Source: Robiginitomaculum sp. (GTDB lineage: Bacteria > Pseudomonadota > Alphaproteobacteria > Caulobacterales > Maricaulaceae). From it: a stretch of DNA of 64,000 nucleotides. Within the stretch, counting starts at the first letter, position 1. Each line of letters opens with the position of its first letter. Where the stretch lies: positions 53,563 through 117,562 of the forward strand of contig JAJFFS010000007.1 in assembly GCA_021776515.1 (NCBI GenBank), given 5' to 3'. The notes under the pieces were generated by a model. That model was not told where the DNA came from and ran no database searches. It worked only from the letters and a program-made list of their open reading frames with translations. Shown piece after piece: positions 37,184-48,097 of the stretch. Made by a program: the position numbers and the translations under genes.

Positions 37184-38206
37184 ATGGCGAATGCTCCCAA
37201 GAAACAATCTTCCATAAAGACCAGGGCACCTGGAAAAACCAGCAAGGCGGAAATGCTGGCCTATTACCAGCAAATGCTGTTGATCCGCCGTTTTGAAGAA
37301 AAGGCCGGGCAATTATATGGCATGGGCCTGATTGCCGGTTTTTGCCATCTCTATATTGGTCAGGAGGCTGTCGTTACGGGCATGAAGGCGGCCATCAAGG
37401 ATGGAGACCAGATGATCACCGGCTATCGGGATCATGGTCACATGCTGGCGCTGGGCATGGATGCGGCGGGTGTTATGGCCGAGCTTACGGGGCGTTCCGG
37501 CGGCTATTCGCGCGGCAAGGGCGGCAGCATGCACATGTTTAGCGTAGAGAAGAACTTCTATGGCGGTCATGGCATTGTCGGGGCGCAGGTGCCGCTTGGT
37601 GCCGGCCTGGCTTTTGCGGATAAATATAATGAAAACGGCAATGTTTGTCTGACGTTTTTTGGCGATGGTGCGGCTAATCAGGGGCAGGTTTATGAAAGTT
37701 TCAACATGGCAAAATTATGGGATTTACCCATAGTTTTTGTCATAGAGAACAATCAGTATGCCATGGGCACCTCGATTGAACGTTCATCTTCGGAAACGCA
37801 TCTGCATCGGCGCGGAGCCAGCTTTGGCATTCCCGGCATAGAAGTGGATGGCATGGATGTTTTGGCGGTTCGTGATGCTGGCCTGAAGGCTGTCAAACAT
37901 GCCCGCTCTGGCAAGGGGCCAATGATACTGGAGATGAAAACATATCGATACCGGGGACACTCCATGTCTGATCCGGCCAAGTACCGCACCCGTGATGAGG
38001 TCAATGAAATGCGCCAGCACCATGATCCGATCGACCATGCCAAGGCGCGCCTAGAGGGCGAAGGTTGGGCTAATGAGGCTGCCTTGAAAGGCATTGATAA
38101 GGCTGTGCGTATGATTGTTAACGATGCTGCGGATTTTGCGCAAACCAGTCCACTGCCAGCGGATAGTGAGCTGCTGAGCGATATTCTGGCGCTGGAGGAG
38201 ATATGA
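37184..38206 (+). CDS. pdhA: Pyruvate dehydrogenase E1 component, alpha subunit
   Basis: A 340-residue TPP-dependent subunit: YGMGLIAGFCHLYIGQEAV, the substrate-channel YRDHGH, GHGIVGAQVPLGAG, the TPP/Mg2+ motif GDGAANQG...ENNQYAMGT, and the phosphorylation-loop equivalent YRYRGHSMSDPAKYRTRDEV. It lies in the pdh cluster and its stop codon overlaps the next start (ATGA). An N-terminal Lys/Ser-rich tail of about 20 residues precedes the domain. Ribosome site is weak. Confidence 0.96.
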   Translation: MANAPKKQSSIKTRAPGKTSKAEMLAYYQQMLLIRRFEEKAGQLYGMGLIAGFCHLYIGQEAVVTGMKAAIKDGDQMITGYRDHGHMLALGMDAAGVMAELTGRSGGYSRGKGGSMHMFSVEKNFYGGHGIVGAQVPLGAGLAFADKYNENGNVCLTFFGDGAANQGQVYESFNMAKLWDLPIVFVIENNQYAMGTSIERSSSETHLHRRGASFGIPGIEVDGMDVLAVRDAGLKAVKHARSGKGPMILEMKTYRYRGHSMSDPAKYRTRDEVNEMRQHHDPIDHAKARLEGEGWANEAALKGIDKAVRMIVNDAADFAQTSPLPADSELLSDILALEEI

Positions 38207-38595
38207 TCATGCCGAAAAACATACTGGCCTTTTGTAGTGTTGCTTTTCTTATATGCGCGCCGGGTTTGGCCTTTGCGGGCAAATTTAGCGGTGAAAAAGT
38301 AAAACCAGAAATGACATATAAAATCACGGAATGTGAGAGACCTGACAACCCGAAAATCAAAGGTGATACGCTTGAGGAATATAATGCCTCGATAGTGGTT
38401 TATGAGGCCTATGTGTCGGCACAAAATGCGTTCGCAACTTGTATAGAGCGAGAGGTCGGCGAAGATTTGAAGGCGTTGCAGGAAATTGTTTTTGTCGGAG
38501 GGCAGAGCGCAATTGGACAATCACAACGTGATATTGACCGGATCAAGCACGAACTGGATTTTCTGCGCTCACATCTGGTTAAGGCCGCACAATGA
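38203..38595 (+). CDS. Unknown secreted protein between pdhA and pdhB
   Basis: I do not recognise this 130-residue protein. It has a signal peptide (NILAFCSVAFLICAPGLAFA-GKF), then a soluble, charged, mostly helical part with two cysteines (ITECERPD, FATCIERE). Its start overlaps the pdhA stop by 4 bases, so it is translated within the pdh transcript although it is predicted to leave the cytoplasm. This makes it an odd companion for a cytosolic enzyme complex. Function unknown. Confidence 0.72.
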   Translation: MIMPKNILAFCSVAFLICAPGLAFAGKFSGEKVKPEMTYKITECERPDNPKIKGDTLEEYNASIVVYEAYVSAQNAFATCIEREVGEDLKALQEIVFVGGQSAIGQSQRDIDRIKHELDFLRSHLVKAAQ

Positions 38596-38637
38596 CAGAC
38601 TGCCTGCGAATTTTGTTAAAATAGGACATACATAAAT

Positions 38638-39996
38638 ATGCCAACGCACATTCTTATGCCCGCCCTGTCGCCCACCATGGAAGAGGGTACCTTGACCAAA
38701 TGGCTGGTGAACGAGGGGGATACAATTAGTGCCGGTGATGTGATTGCCGAGATTGAAACCGATAAGGCCACCATGGAAGTTGAGGCCGTTGATGAAGGCA
38801 CTCTGGCTAAAATTCTGGTCCCGGGTGGCAGTGAAAATGTGGCGGTGAACGCCCCTATTGCGATATTGGTTGAAGAAGGTGAGGAGGCGGGTGATCTTGA
38901 TGCACTAGCAGCGCCTTCTGCCCCGGCTGCTGAACCAGCGCCATCAAATGAAGGGCCGCAAAGTCAACCTCACATTGCGGTATCTGACCCTGATCTTCCC
39001 GAAGGTACGGCTATGGTGCAAGTTACATTGCGTGATGCCTTGCGCGATGCCATGGCCGAAGAAATGCGCCGCGATGACAAGGTTTTTCTTATGGGCGAAG
39101 AGGTCGCCCAGTATCAGGGTGCCTATAAGGTCAGCCGTGGTTTGCTGGAAGAATTTGGCCCCAAAAGGGTCATCGACACCCCCATTACCGAATATGGATT
39201 TGCCGGACTTGGGGTTGGCGCGGCGTTTGGTGGATTGCGCCCGATTGTTGAGTTTATGACCTTTAACTTTGCCATGCAAGCTATTGATCATATTATTAAT
39301 TCTGCGGCCAAGACAAGGTATATGTCCGGCGGGCAAATGTCCTGTCCGATTGTTTTTCGTGGCCCCAATGCGGCGGCCAGCCGCGTAGGTGCACAGCATA
39401 GTCAGGACTATGCGCCCTGGTATGGTCATGTGCCGGGATTGATCGTCATTGCGCCTTACGGTGCGGCGGATGCCAAGGGATTGCTGAAAGCCGCCATACG
39501 TGACCCTAACCCGGTTGTATTTCTTGAACATGAGCTGATTTACGGCGAAACTTTTGACGTACCGGACGTTGATGACTGGGTGTTGCCTATTGGCAAAGCA
39601 CGGATTGCCCGCAAGGGCAGCGACGTGACCATAGTTACCTATTCACGTATGGTCGGTTATGCCCTGGCGGCGGCTGAAAGCCTGGCCGCAGAGGGCATTG
39701 ATGCCGAAGTTGTAGATCTGCGCACCATTCGCCCGCTGGATATGGAAACGGTTATCAATTCGGTGAAAAAGACCAACCGTCTGGTCACTGCCGAGGAATC
39801 CTGGGGTTGTATGGGTGTGGGCGCAGAAATTGCCGCTGCCGTTACCATAGGGGCGTTTGATTATCTGGATGCGCCGCCTGCCCGCGTGCATCAGGTTGAA
39901 GCCCCTCTGGCCTATGCGGAAAATCTGGAAAAGCTGGCATTGCCGGGGCCAGGCGACATTGTGCGTGCCGCTAAGGGTGTGTGTTATGCCGAATAA
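38638..39996 (+). CDS. pdhB: Pyruvate dehydrogenase E1 beta subunit with N-terminal lipoyl domain
   Basis: A 452-residue subunit. Residues 1-80 are a lipoyl domain (lipoyl-Lys43 in ETDKATME), then a Pro/Ala-rich linker to about residue 120, then the transketolase-like E1-beta core ([58 protein letters not shown]) and C-terminal domain. E1-beta with an added lipoyl domain is known from many alphaproteobacteria. Its lipoyl domain is almost identical to that of the E2 gene downstream. It shares 11 bases with the next gene. Confidence 0.96.
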   Translation: MPTHILMPALSPTMEEGTLTKWLVNEGDTISAGDVIAEIETDKATMEVEAVDEGTLAKILVPGGSENVAVNAPIAILVEEGEEAGDLDALAAPSAPAAEPAPSNEGPQSQPHIAVSDPDLPEGTAMVQVTLRDALRDAMAEEMRRDDKVFLMGEEVAQYQGAYKVSRGLLEEFGPKRVIDTPITEYGFAGLGVGAAFGGLRPIVEFMTFNFAMQAIDHIINSAAKTRYMSGGQMSCPIVFRGPNAAASRVGAQHSQDYAPWYGHVPGLIVIAPYGAADAKGLLKAAIRDPNPVVFLEHELIYGETFDVPDVDDWVLPIGKARIARKGSDVTIVTYSRMVGYALAAAESLAAEGIDAEVVDLRTIRPLDMETVINSVKKTNRLVTAEESWGCMGVGAEIAAAVTIGAFDYLDAPPARVHQVEAPLAYAENLEKLALPGPGDIVRAAKGVCYAE

Positions 39997-40387
39997 GGCA
40001 ACCGCATATGAATGGCACAACGGTGCCTGCCATTGCGGCGCTATACAGTTTTCTGTTTCCGTGCCAGACGAGATTGAGGCTCACGAGTGTAATTGTTCTA
40101 TTTGCGCCCAAGTCGGGTTTTTACATGTGATCGTGCCCAAGGATCGCTTTTCGATTAAACGCGGTGAAGACAATTTAACGGATTATCGCTTTAATTCCGG
40201 TGTTGCGAGGCATTATTTTTGCAAAACCTGTGGCGTGAAGCCGTTTTATGTACCGCGTTCCAACCCGGATGGCTGGTCAGTTAATTTGCGCTGCCTTGAC
40301 CGCACAGAATTCTCCAAAATTACCATAGAGCCGTTTGACGGCCAGAACTGGGAGACCAATGCGGGCTCTCTGGCCCATCTGGCGTAA
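39986..40387 (+). CDS. GFA / CENP-V family zinc protein within the pdh cluster
   Basis: A 133-residue protein with the glutathione-dependent formaldehyde-activating (GFA) fold: [22 protein letters not shown] and [13 protein letters not shown] supply the zinc cysteines of the two sites. Founding members bind glutathione-formaldehyde adducts, but most have no proven reaction. I start at ATG 39986, overlapping the pdhB end by 11 bases; the upstream extension reads pdhB in another frame. It ends 10 bases before pdhC, so it is part of the operon. Confidence 0.9.
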   Translation: MPNKATAYEWHNGACHCGAIQFSVSVPDEIEAHECNCSICAQVGFLHVIVPKDRFSIKRGEDNLTDYRFNSGVARHYFCKTCGVKPFYVPRSNPDGWSVNLRCLDRTEFSKITIEPFDGQNWETNAGSLAHLA

Positions 40388-40397
40388 GGAACAAGCC

Positions 40398-41657
40398 ATG
40401 CCGATCAAGATACTCATGCCCGCCCTCAGCCCCACCATGGAGGAGGGAACCCTGGCCAAATGGCTGGTGAGTGAGGGTGATATGATTAACTCTGGCGATG
40501 TGATTGCCGAGATCGAAACCGATAAAGCCACTATGGAGGTTGAAGCGGTCGAGGAAGGCACGTTGGCTAAAATTTTGATCCCCGGCAATAGTGAAAATGT
40601 GGCCGTTAACACGGTCATTGCGCTTTTACTGGAAGAGGGCGAGGATAAATCTGCGCTTGATGGGGTTGATGTCTCTGCGCCTGCGCAAAACGATACCCCC
40701 ACACCTCAACCCTCTCCTCCCAAGGGAAAAAAAGAAGAGGGGGTAAAGTCAGTGCCTCATCCTGAGCCTGTCGAAGGAGAGGTGCCTGTAAAGTCGGTGG
40801 CGGAGGGAAACCGCCTGAAAGTCTCCCCGCTGGCGCGGCGTCTTGCCAAAGAGGCGGGGCTGGACCTTAGCCGCATTACCGGTACGGGCCCGAACGGGCG
40901 CATTGTGAAGCGCGATGTTGAGGGCGTTGCTCCACAAGCATCTATGGCTGTGGCACCGTCTACGCCCGGTGGTTATGACCTTATTGCGCTGGATGGTATG
41001 CGCAAAACCATTGCGGCGCGTATGACCGAATCTTTTCGGGATGTGCCGCATTTCCCGCTCACCATTGATTGCCGCCTTGATGCGCTGTTGACGGCACGCA
41101 AAGCCATTAACGAAGCTGCCGCAGATGACGGCATAAAAATTTCGGTCAATGATTTCATCATCCGTGCCTGTGCGCTGGCGCTTAAAAAAGAGCCTGCGGC
41201 AAACTCCAGCTATACGCCCGAGGGGCTGAAACACTGGCATGATGCCGATGTCGCCGTGGCGGTGGCCATTGATGGCGGGCTAATAACCCCGGTGGTCAGG
41301 CAGGCGCAGCATAAAGGTCTGGCGGCCATTTCCACCGAGGTGAAAGATCTGGCCGCACGCGCCAAGGCCCGCAAACTGATGCCCGAAGAATATCAGGGCG
41401 GCACATTCACGGTTTCCAATATGGGGATGATGGGCATTAAATCCTTCGCCTCGATCATCAATCAGCCACAAGGGTGCATCATGTCCGTTGGCGCTGGTGA
41501 AAAGCGCCCGGTGGTTAATGGTGACGAACTGGGCATTGCCATTGTCATGAGCGTAACGCTGACCTGTGATCACCGGGTGGTGGATGGGGCCATCGGCGCA
41601 TCATTTCTGAAATATTTCAAACAGTTTATCGAAAACCCGGCAATGATGTTGCTTTAG
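40398..41657 (+). CDS. pdhC: Dihydrolipoamide acetyltransferase (E2 of PDH) with repeat-expanded linker
   Basis: A 419-residue E2. Lipoyl domain at 1-80 (Lys43), then a linker to about residue 135, a peripheral subunit-binding domain (VSPLARRLAKEAGLDLSRITGTGPNGRI), a short linker and the catalytic CAT domain ending with DHRVVDGAIGA (active-site His/Asp). ATG 40398 is preceded by AAGGA 7 bases upstream. Part of the linker (residues about 100-127, TPTPQPSPPKGKKEEG and PHPEPVEGE) reads through DNA that matches palindromic repeats found between genes elsewhere, suggesting repeat insertion in frame. Confidence 0.95.
   Translation: MPIKILMPALSPTMEEGTLAKWLVSEGDMINSGDVIAEIETDKATMEVEAVEEGTLAKILIPGNSENVAVNTVIALLLEEGEDKSALDGVDVSAPAQNDTPTPQPSPPKGKKEEGVKSVPHPEPVEGEVPVKSVAEGNRLKVSPLARRLAKEAGLDLSRITGTGPNGRIVKRDVEGVAPQASMAVAPSTPGGYDLIALDGMRKTIAARMTESFRDVPHFPLTIDCRLDALLTARKAINEAAADDGIKISVNDFIIRACALALKKEPAANSSYTPEGLKHWHDADVAVAVAIDGGLITPVVRQAQHKGLAAISTEVKDLAARAKARKLMPEEYQGGTFTVSNMGMMGIKSFASIINQPQGCIMSVGAGEKRPVVNGDELGIAIVMSVTLTCDHRVVDGAIGASFLKYFKQFIENPAMMLL
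40696..40778. repeat. Palindromic repeats inside the pdhC coding region
   Basis: Two elements lie in the linker part of pdhC. The first (about 40696-40745) has CCCCCACACCTCAACCCTCT on one arm and an AGAAGAGGGGG arm, the pattern of CTCAACCCTCTCC-type intergenic repeats. The second (40755-40778, CCTCATCCTGAGCCTGTCGAAGG) is a single arm of the CTTCGACAAGCTCAGGATGAG family. Both are in frame and keep the E2 open. Confidence 0.7.
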
Positions 41658-41776
41658 GAGCCAGCGTAATGCGCAGATATGCAAAAATGCAGACCTGTCT
41701 CGCTCTAATGCTTACATTTGTCAGGTGGACATGGCACTCGGCGCGTTTATGCTCCTGTTGGAAACAGGGTATGCCC

Positions 41777-41837
41777 TCATGGTGAGCCTGTCGAACCATG
41801 AAAACTGCCGCGCACCCTTAGACAGGCTCAGGATGAG
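41777..41837. repeat. Imperfect inverted repeat of the CTTCGACAGGCTCA family
   Basis: Arms CTCATGGTGAGCCTGTC (41777-41793) and GACAGGCTCAGGATGAG (41821-41837) are reverse complements except for two bases. The rest of the 195-base gap after pdhC has only a 38-codon open frame (41669-41785) with a good GGAG site but no recognisable product, which I do not annotate as a gene. Confidence 0.7.
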
Positions 41838-41852
41838 GAGCGAAAATAAGCC

Positions 41853-42497
41853 ATGACCGTAGCCATGCTGGACCTTTTTATAGCTTCATTTGTCACCCTG
41901 TTTGTGGTGATCGATGCTTTGGGTGTTGCGCCTATTTTTGCCACCCTGACCGCTGGTGCCAGTGCCGCGCATAGCCGCAGCATGGCTATTCGCGGGACGA
42001 TATATGCCACCATGTTACTGATGGCGTTTGCCTATGGCGGTGAATGGCTGCTGACCCGTATGGGTGTTAGCCTTGATGCCTTTCGCGTTGCTGGCGGATT
42101 GTTGCTGTTGCTGATGTCCATTGAAATGCTGTTCGAGAAACGTCAGGCCCGGCGCGAAACCCGCGCCGAGACCATGCTTGACGATGATGACGGGCCAGAG
42201 GACATTTCAGTGTTTCCTTTGGCTATTCCCTTGCTGGCCGGGCCGGGCTCCATTGCGGCGGTGATGATTTTTATGTCCCAGCAGCATTCTGACCCCATGG
42301 GGCAGCTTGTGGTGGTGGCTGCCACACTGACCAACCTTCTGATTGCCTTGATTATGCTTCTGATTGCGCCTTGGTTGCTAAGGGTTATGGGCCATACGGT
42401 AGGGGCGCTGATTACCCGGGTGTTCGGGGTTATTTTGGCGGCATTATCGGTGCAGCTTATTTTTGATGGCGTGAAAAACGTCTTTTTTGGCGGATGA
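41853..42497 (+). CDS. MarC family integral membrane protein (UPF0056)
   Basis: A 214-residue protein with about six transmembrane segments and MarC features: FVTLFVVIDALGVAPIFATLT at the start, FRVAGGLLLLLMSIEMLF, then FPLAIPLLAGPGSIAAVM and a C-terminal ITRVFGVILAALSVQLIFDGV. MarC was once linked to multiple antibiotic resistance, but the function is unproven. Its stop overlaps the thioesterase start by 4 bases (ATGA). The cytoplasmic loop (RQARRETRAETMLDDDDG) is highly charged. Confidence 0.92.
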   Translation: MTVAMLDLFIASFVTLFVVIDALGVAPIFATLTAGASAAHSRSMAIRGTIYATMLLMAFAYGGEWLLTRMGVSLDAFRVAGGLLLLLMSIEMLFEKRQARRETRAETMLDDDDGPEDISVFPLAIPLLAGPGSIAAVMIFMSQQHSDPMGQLVVVAATLTNLLIALIMLLIAPWLLRVMGHTVGALITRVFGVILAALSVQLIFDGVKNVFFGG

Positions 42498-43264
42498 GCG
42501 GACACCCTCACAAGGTGCGTCTGGCTGATCTGGTGTTTCCGGATCAAACCAACCATCAGGGCGATATGTTTGGCGGTGCGGCGCTGGCCTTTATGGACAA
42601 GGTTGCGTTTTTGGCCGCTGCACGTCTGGCCCGGCGCGGCTTTGTAACCGCCGCCGTAGAGCGCACAGATTTCAAAAGCCCGGTACTGGTGGGTGAACTG
42701 GTTGATCTTAGCGGCGAAGTGCGCAGCGTCGGGCGCACGTCGATGAACGTGCGGGTCAGCCTTTGGGCCGAAGACCTGCTGACCGGGATACGCCGTCTGA
42801 CCACCGAAGGTGATTTTATTATGGTGGCCACGGATCGCAAAACCAACAAAGCTCCCTTGCCACCTGTGCCGGATTATGCGCCAGAGCCAAAGGGTGTAAC
42901 GCGCACAGCGGAGCTGGTATTTCCGGGCGATACAGATCATCGCGGGCTTTTGTTCGGGGGCAGGGCGCTTAACCTGATGGAAAAGGCGGCCTTTGTTGCG
43001 GCCAGCCGTCATGCGCGTTGTTCGGTTGTGATGGCGGCCTTGAAGGAAATTAACTTTGCCGCCCCTATTCATGTGGGCGAAATGATCGAGATTACCGCGC
43101 GAGTGGCCCGCGTTGGCCGTACCTCCATGCGTGTTGCGGTGCGGTTATGCGCAGAGGATTTACAAACCGGGGCACGCCGTCAGGCCACGGAAGGCGAATT
43201 TGTTATGGTGGCTCTGGGTGAGGATGGTAAGCCGACAAAAGCACCACCTTTGATAAAGGAATAA
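42494..43264 (+). CDS. Acyl-CoA thioesterase, double hotdog
   Basis: A 256-residue protein with two tandem YciA-like hotdog domains (about 8-115 and 136-250), each with an xHxG...FGG stretch and a following helix. In the first, TNHQGDMFGG and the helix Asp (FMDK, D35) keep the usual Asn20 and Asp35 catalytic pair; the second has DHRGLLFGG and LMEK, i.e. Asp148 and Glu163 in those places. These enzymes hydrolyse acyl-CoA thioesters. Coupled to MarC by ATGA overlap; lpd follows within a few bases. Confidence 0.9.
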   Translation: MSGHPHKVRLADLVFPDQTNHQGDMFGGAALAFMDKVAFLAAARLARRGFVTAAVERTDFKSPVLVGELVDLSGEVRSVGRTSMNVRVSLWAEDLLTGIRRLTTEGDFIMVATDRKTNKAPLPPVPDYAPEPKGVTRTAELVFPGDTDHRGLLFGGRALNLMEKAAFVAASRHARCSVVMAALKEINFAAPIHVGEMIEITARVARVGRTSMRVAVRLCAEDLQTGARRQATEGEFVMVALGEDGKPTKAPPLIKE

Positions 43265-43268
43265 TATG

Positions 43269-44684
<1,416 letters not shown>

Positions 44685-44697
44685 GCTTTGAGTTCGC

Positions 44698-44783
44698 CTC
44701 ATCCTCATCCTCATCCTCATCCTGAGCTTGTCGAAGGATAAGAGGGCGCTCTGGCTACCATCCTTCGACAAGCTCAGGATGAG
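44698..44783. repeat. CTCATC microsatellite plus inverted palindromic repeat
   Basis: Four tandem CTCATC hexamers (44698-44721) run into an inverted pair of the CTTCGACAAGCTCAGGATGAG family: 44716-44739 and 44760-44783, 24-base perfect arms around a 20-base loop. It lies in the gap between convergent lpd and hemB and might serve as a shared transcription stop. Confidence 0.85.
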
Positions 44784-44827
44784 AGGTAAATATTACTGTC
44801 ATTCGCTATGACGGGGAAAAACAACTA

Positions 44828-45847
<1,020 letters not shown>

Positions 45848-45893
45848 TTATCACACGGTATCAAAATCCATCAAGCATGAAAGGGCAAGAAGC

Positions 45894-47033
45894 ATGGACT
45901 TCACCCTTACCGAAGAACAAACTTTAATTCAGGACATGGCGGCAGGGTTCGCCGCAGACAAGTTGCGTCCCCATGCTGCAAAGTGGGATGAGGACAAGCA
46001 TTTTCCCGTTGATGCCATGCGCGAGGCTGCGGCTTTGGGCTTTGCCGGTATATATGTGGGCGAGGAACATGGTGGCTCTCACCTTAGCCGTCTTGATGCA
46101 GCACTGATATTCGAGCAGCTCTCCAGGGGCTGTGTGGCCACGGCGGCATATCTATCCATCCACAATATGGCTTCGTGGATGATTGATACGTATGGCAATG
46201 CCGATCAGCGCGCGCGCTGGCTGCCAGGGCTGATGAGTATGGATCTTATCTCCAGCTATTGTCTGACCGAACCCGGCTCTGGGTCGGACGCGGCGGCATT
46301 GCGCACCAAAGCGGTTCGAGATGGTGACACCTATGTGTTGAACGGCACCAAGGCGTTTATCTCTGGCGCCGGGGTATCAGACGTTTATGTGGTGATGGTG
46401 CGCACCGGCGGTGACGGCCCCAAGGGCATATCAACACTGGTGGTGGAAAAGGATACGCCCGGGCTTAGCTTTGGGGCTAATGAGCGTAAAATGGGCTGGA
46501 ACGCCCAACCCACGGCAGAGGTAATTTTTGAAGACTGCAAGGTGCCGGTGGAAAATCGCCTGTCGGACGAGGGCATGGGCTTTACCATTGCCATGTCGGG
46601 CCTTGATGGCGGGCGTATCAATATTGGTTCATGTTCACTGGGTGGGGCATCCGAGGCTTTGGCTCTGGCCAAGGACTATATTCAGACCCGTAACCAGTTT
46701 GGCAAACCAATTGCAATGTTTCAGGCCAGCCAGTTTAAAATCGCCGATATGGCGACCGAGTTGCAAGCGGCGCGGATGATGCTGTATCGCGGTGCAGCGG
46801 CGATAGATGAAAACGATCCGCAAAAAAGCAAATACGCCGCCATGGCCAAGCGCTTTGCCACCGATGTGGGCTTTAAGGTGGCTAATGATGCCCTGCAACT
46901 CCATGGCGGTTACGGGTATTTGAAGGATTATCCGCTGGAGCGCATTGTGCGCGATTTACGAGTGCATCAAATTCTTGAAGGCACCAATGAAATTATGCGC
47001 GTGATTATCGCGCGCCATGAGCTGGGACGGTAG
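45894..47033 (+). CDS. Acyl-CoA dehydrogenase, probably isobutyryl-CoA type
   Basis: A 379-residue FAD-dependent dehydrogenase: MDFTLTEEQTLIQDM start, CLTEPGSGSDAAAL FAD-binding segment, LQLHGGYGYLKDYPLERIVRD and the catalytic Glu in HQILEGTNEIMR. ATG 45894 is preceded by AAGGG; earlier in-frame codons overlap the hemB promoter area. The next two genes are the following steps of valine catabolism, so isobutyryl-CoA is the best substrate guess. The HIBCH gene starts 1 base after its stop. Confidence 0.9.
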   Translation: MDFTLTEEQTLIQDMAAGFAADKLRPHAAKWDEDKHFPVDAMREAAALGFAGIYVGEEHGGSHLSRLDAALIFEQLSRGCVATAAYLSIHNMASWMIDTYGNADQRARWLPGLMSMDLISSYCLTEPGSGSDAAALRTKAVRDGDTYVLNGTKAFISGAGVSDVYVVMVRTGGDGPKGISTLVVEKDTPGLSFGANERKMGWNAQPTAEVIFEDCKVPVENRLSDEGMGFTIAMSGLDGGRINIGSCSLGGASEALALAKDYIQTRNQFGKPIAMFQASQFKIADMATELQAARMMLYRGAAAIDENDPQKSKYAAMAKRFATDVGFKVANDALQLHGGYGYLKDYPLERIVRDLRVHQILEGTNEIMRVIIARHELGR

Positions 47034-47034
47034 T

Positions 47035-48096
47035 ATGACTGATGACGCATCCGTAATTTCCCGTGTGGATGGCCGCATTGGCCGTCTGACCCTGAACCGC
47101 CCCAAGGCATTAAATGCGCTGGATCTGGATATGATCCGGGCGATGACTACGGCGCTGCTCGGCTGGCGCGATGATGAAAATATCGCTGGTGTAGTGGTGG
47201 ATGCCGCCGGGGATAAAGCATTTTGCGCGGGCGGCGATATTCTGGCGCTGACCAGTGCGCCCGCAGGCGACCTTTCTTATCCGCGCATGTTTTATGCCGA
47301 AGAATATCGCCTCAACACGCTAATCAAGGAATACCCCAAGCCCTATGTCGCCATGATAGATGGCATTGTTATGGGCGGCGGCGTTGGTGTTTCGGTACAT
47401 GGCACGCGGCGCATTTGTGGCGACCGCACTCTGTTTGCTATGCCGGAAACCGGCATTGGGTTTTACCCTGATGTTGGCGGCACGTATTTTTTACCCCGTC
47501 TGGAGGGCAAGGTGGGTACGTGGCTGGCGCTTACCGGGGCTCGCCTGAAAGCACCGGACGTTTTTGCACTGGGTATTGCTACCGATTACGCCCCCTCTGA
47601 CCAACATGGGCAAATCATTGCCCGCCTGGTTGAGGATACGCGGGTCAGCACAGACATTGGCGAAATTATTGACAGCCTGACAGGGCGCCCGGAAGCCGGG
47701 AGAGTTCCTCTTGCGCTCATCAACAAGACCTTCGCTGCTAACACTGTGGAAGGCATTATTGATGCGCTGGAGGAAGATGACGGAGACTGGGCGCGGGTGC
47801 AGAAAAAATTTCTTAATTCCAAATCACCAATGGCGCTGAAGGTTACTTTGCAGCAAATGTGCGAAGGGCAGAATATGGGGTTTCGCGCTTGTATGGCGAT
47901 GGAACTGGGGCTTAGTTTAACGTTTGTGGCCGGTAATGATTTTGCCGAAGGTGTGCGTGCGCTTCTTGTTGATCGTGATAACGCGCCATTATGGCGGCCT
48001 TCACGCCTTGATAAAATTAACAAGGATGATGTGGCGGGGTATTTTATACCACTGCCGGAAAATCAGTACCTAACATTCCTGGATGGGGAAACTTGA
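47035..48096 (+). CDS. 3-Hydroxyisobutyryl-CoA hydrolase
   Basis: A 353-residue crotonase-family enzyme. FCAGGDILAL and MGGGVGVSVHGTRRICGDRT form the oxyanion region; PETGIGFYPDVGGTYFLPRL is the HIBCH signature that separates it from enoyl-CoA hydratases. It cleaves CoA from 3-hydroxyisobutyryl-CoA in valine breakdown. ATG 47035 is 1 base past the previous stop, and mmsB starts 1 base after the end, a tight valine operon. Confidence 0.92.
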   Translation: MTDDASVISRVDGRIGRLTLNRPKALNALDLDMIRAMTTALLGWRDDENIAGVVVDAAGDKAFCAGGDILALTSAPAGDLSYPRMFYAEEYRLNTLIKEYPKPYVAMIDGIVMGGGVGVSVHGTRRICGDRTLFAMPETGIGFYPDVGGTYFLPRLEGKVGTWLALTGARLKAPDVFALGIATDYAPSDQHGQIIARLVEDTRVSTDIGEIIDSLTGRPEAGRVPLALINKTFAANTVEGIIDALEEDDGDWARVQKKFLNSKSPMALKVTLQQMCEGQNMGFRACMAMELGLSLTFVAGNDFAEGVRALLVDRDNAPLWRPSRLDKINKDDVAGYFIPLPENQYLTFLDGET

Positions 48097-48097
48097 T

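Noticed and set aside
41669..41785. 38-codon open frame after pdhC with a good GGAG site
   Set aside because: No signal, domain or recognisable product; its end lies in a palindromic repeat. It may be a remnant, so it is not called a gene.
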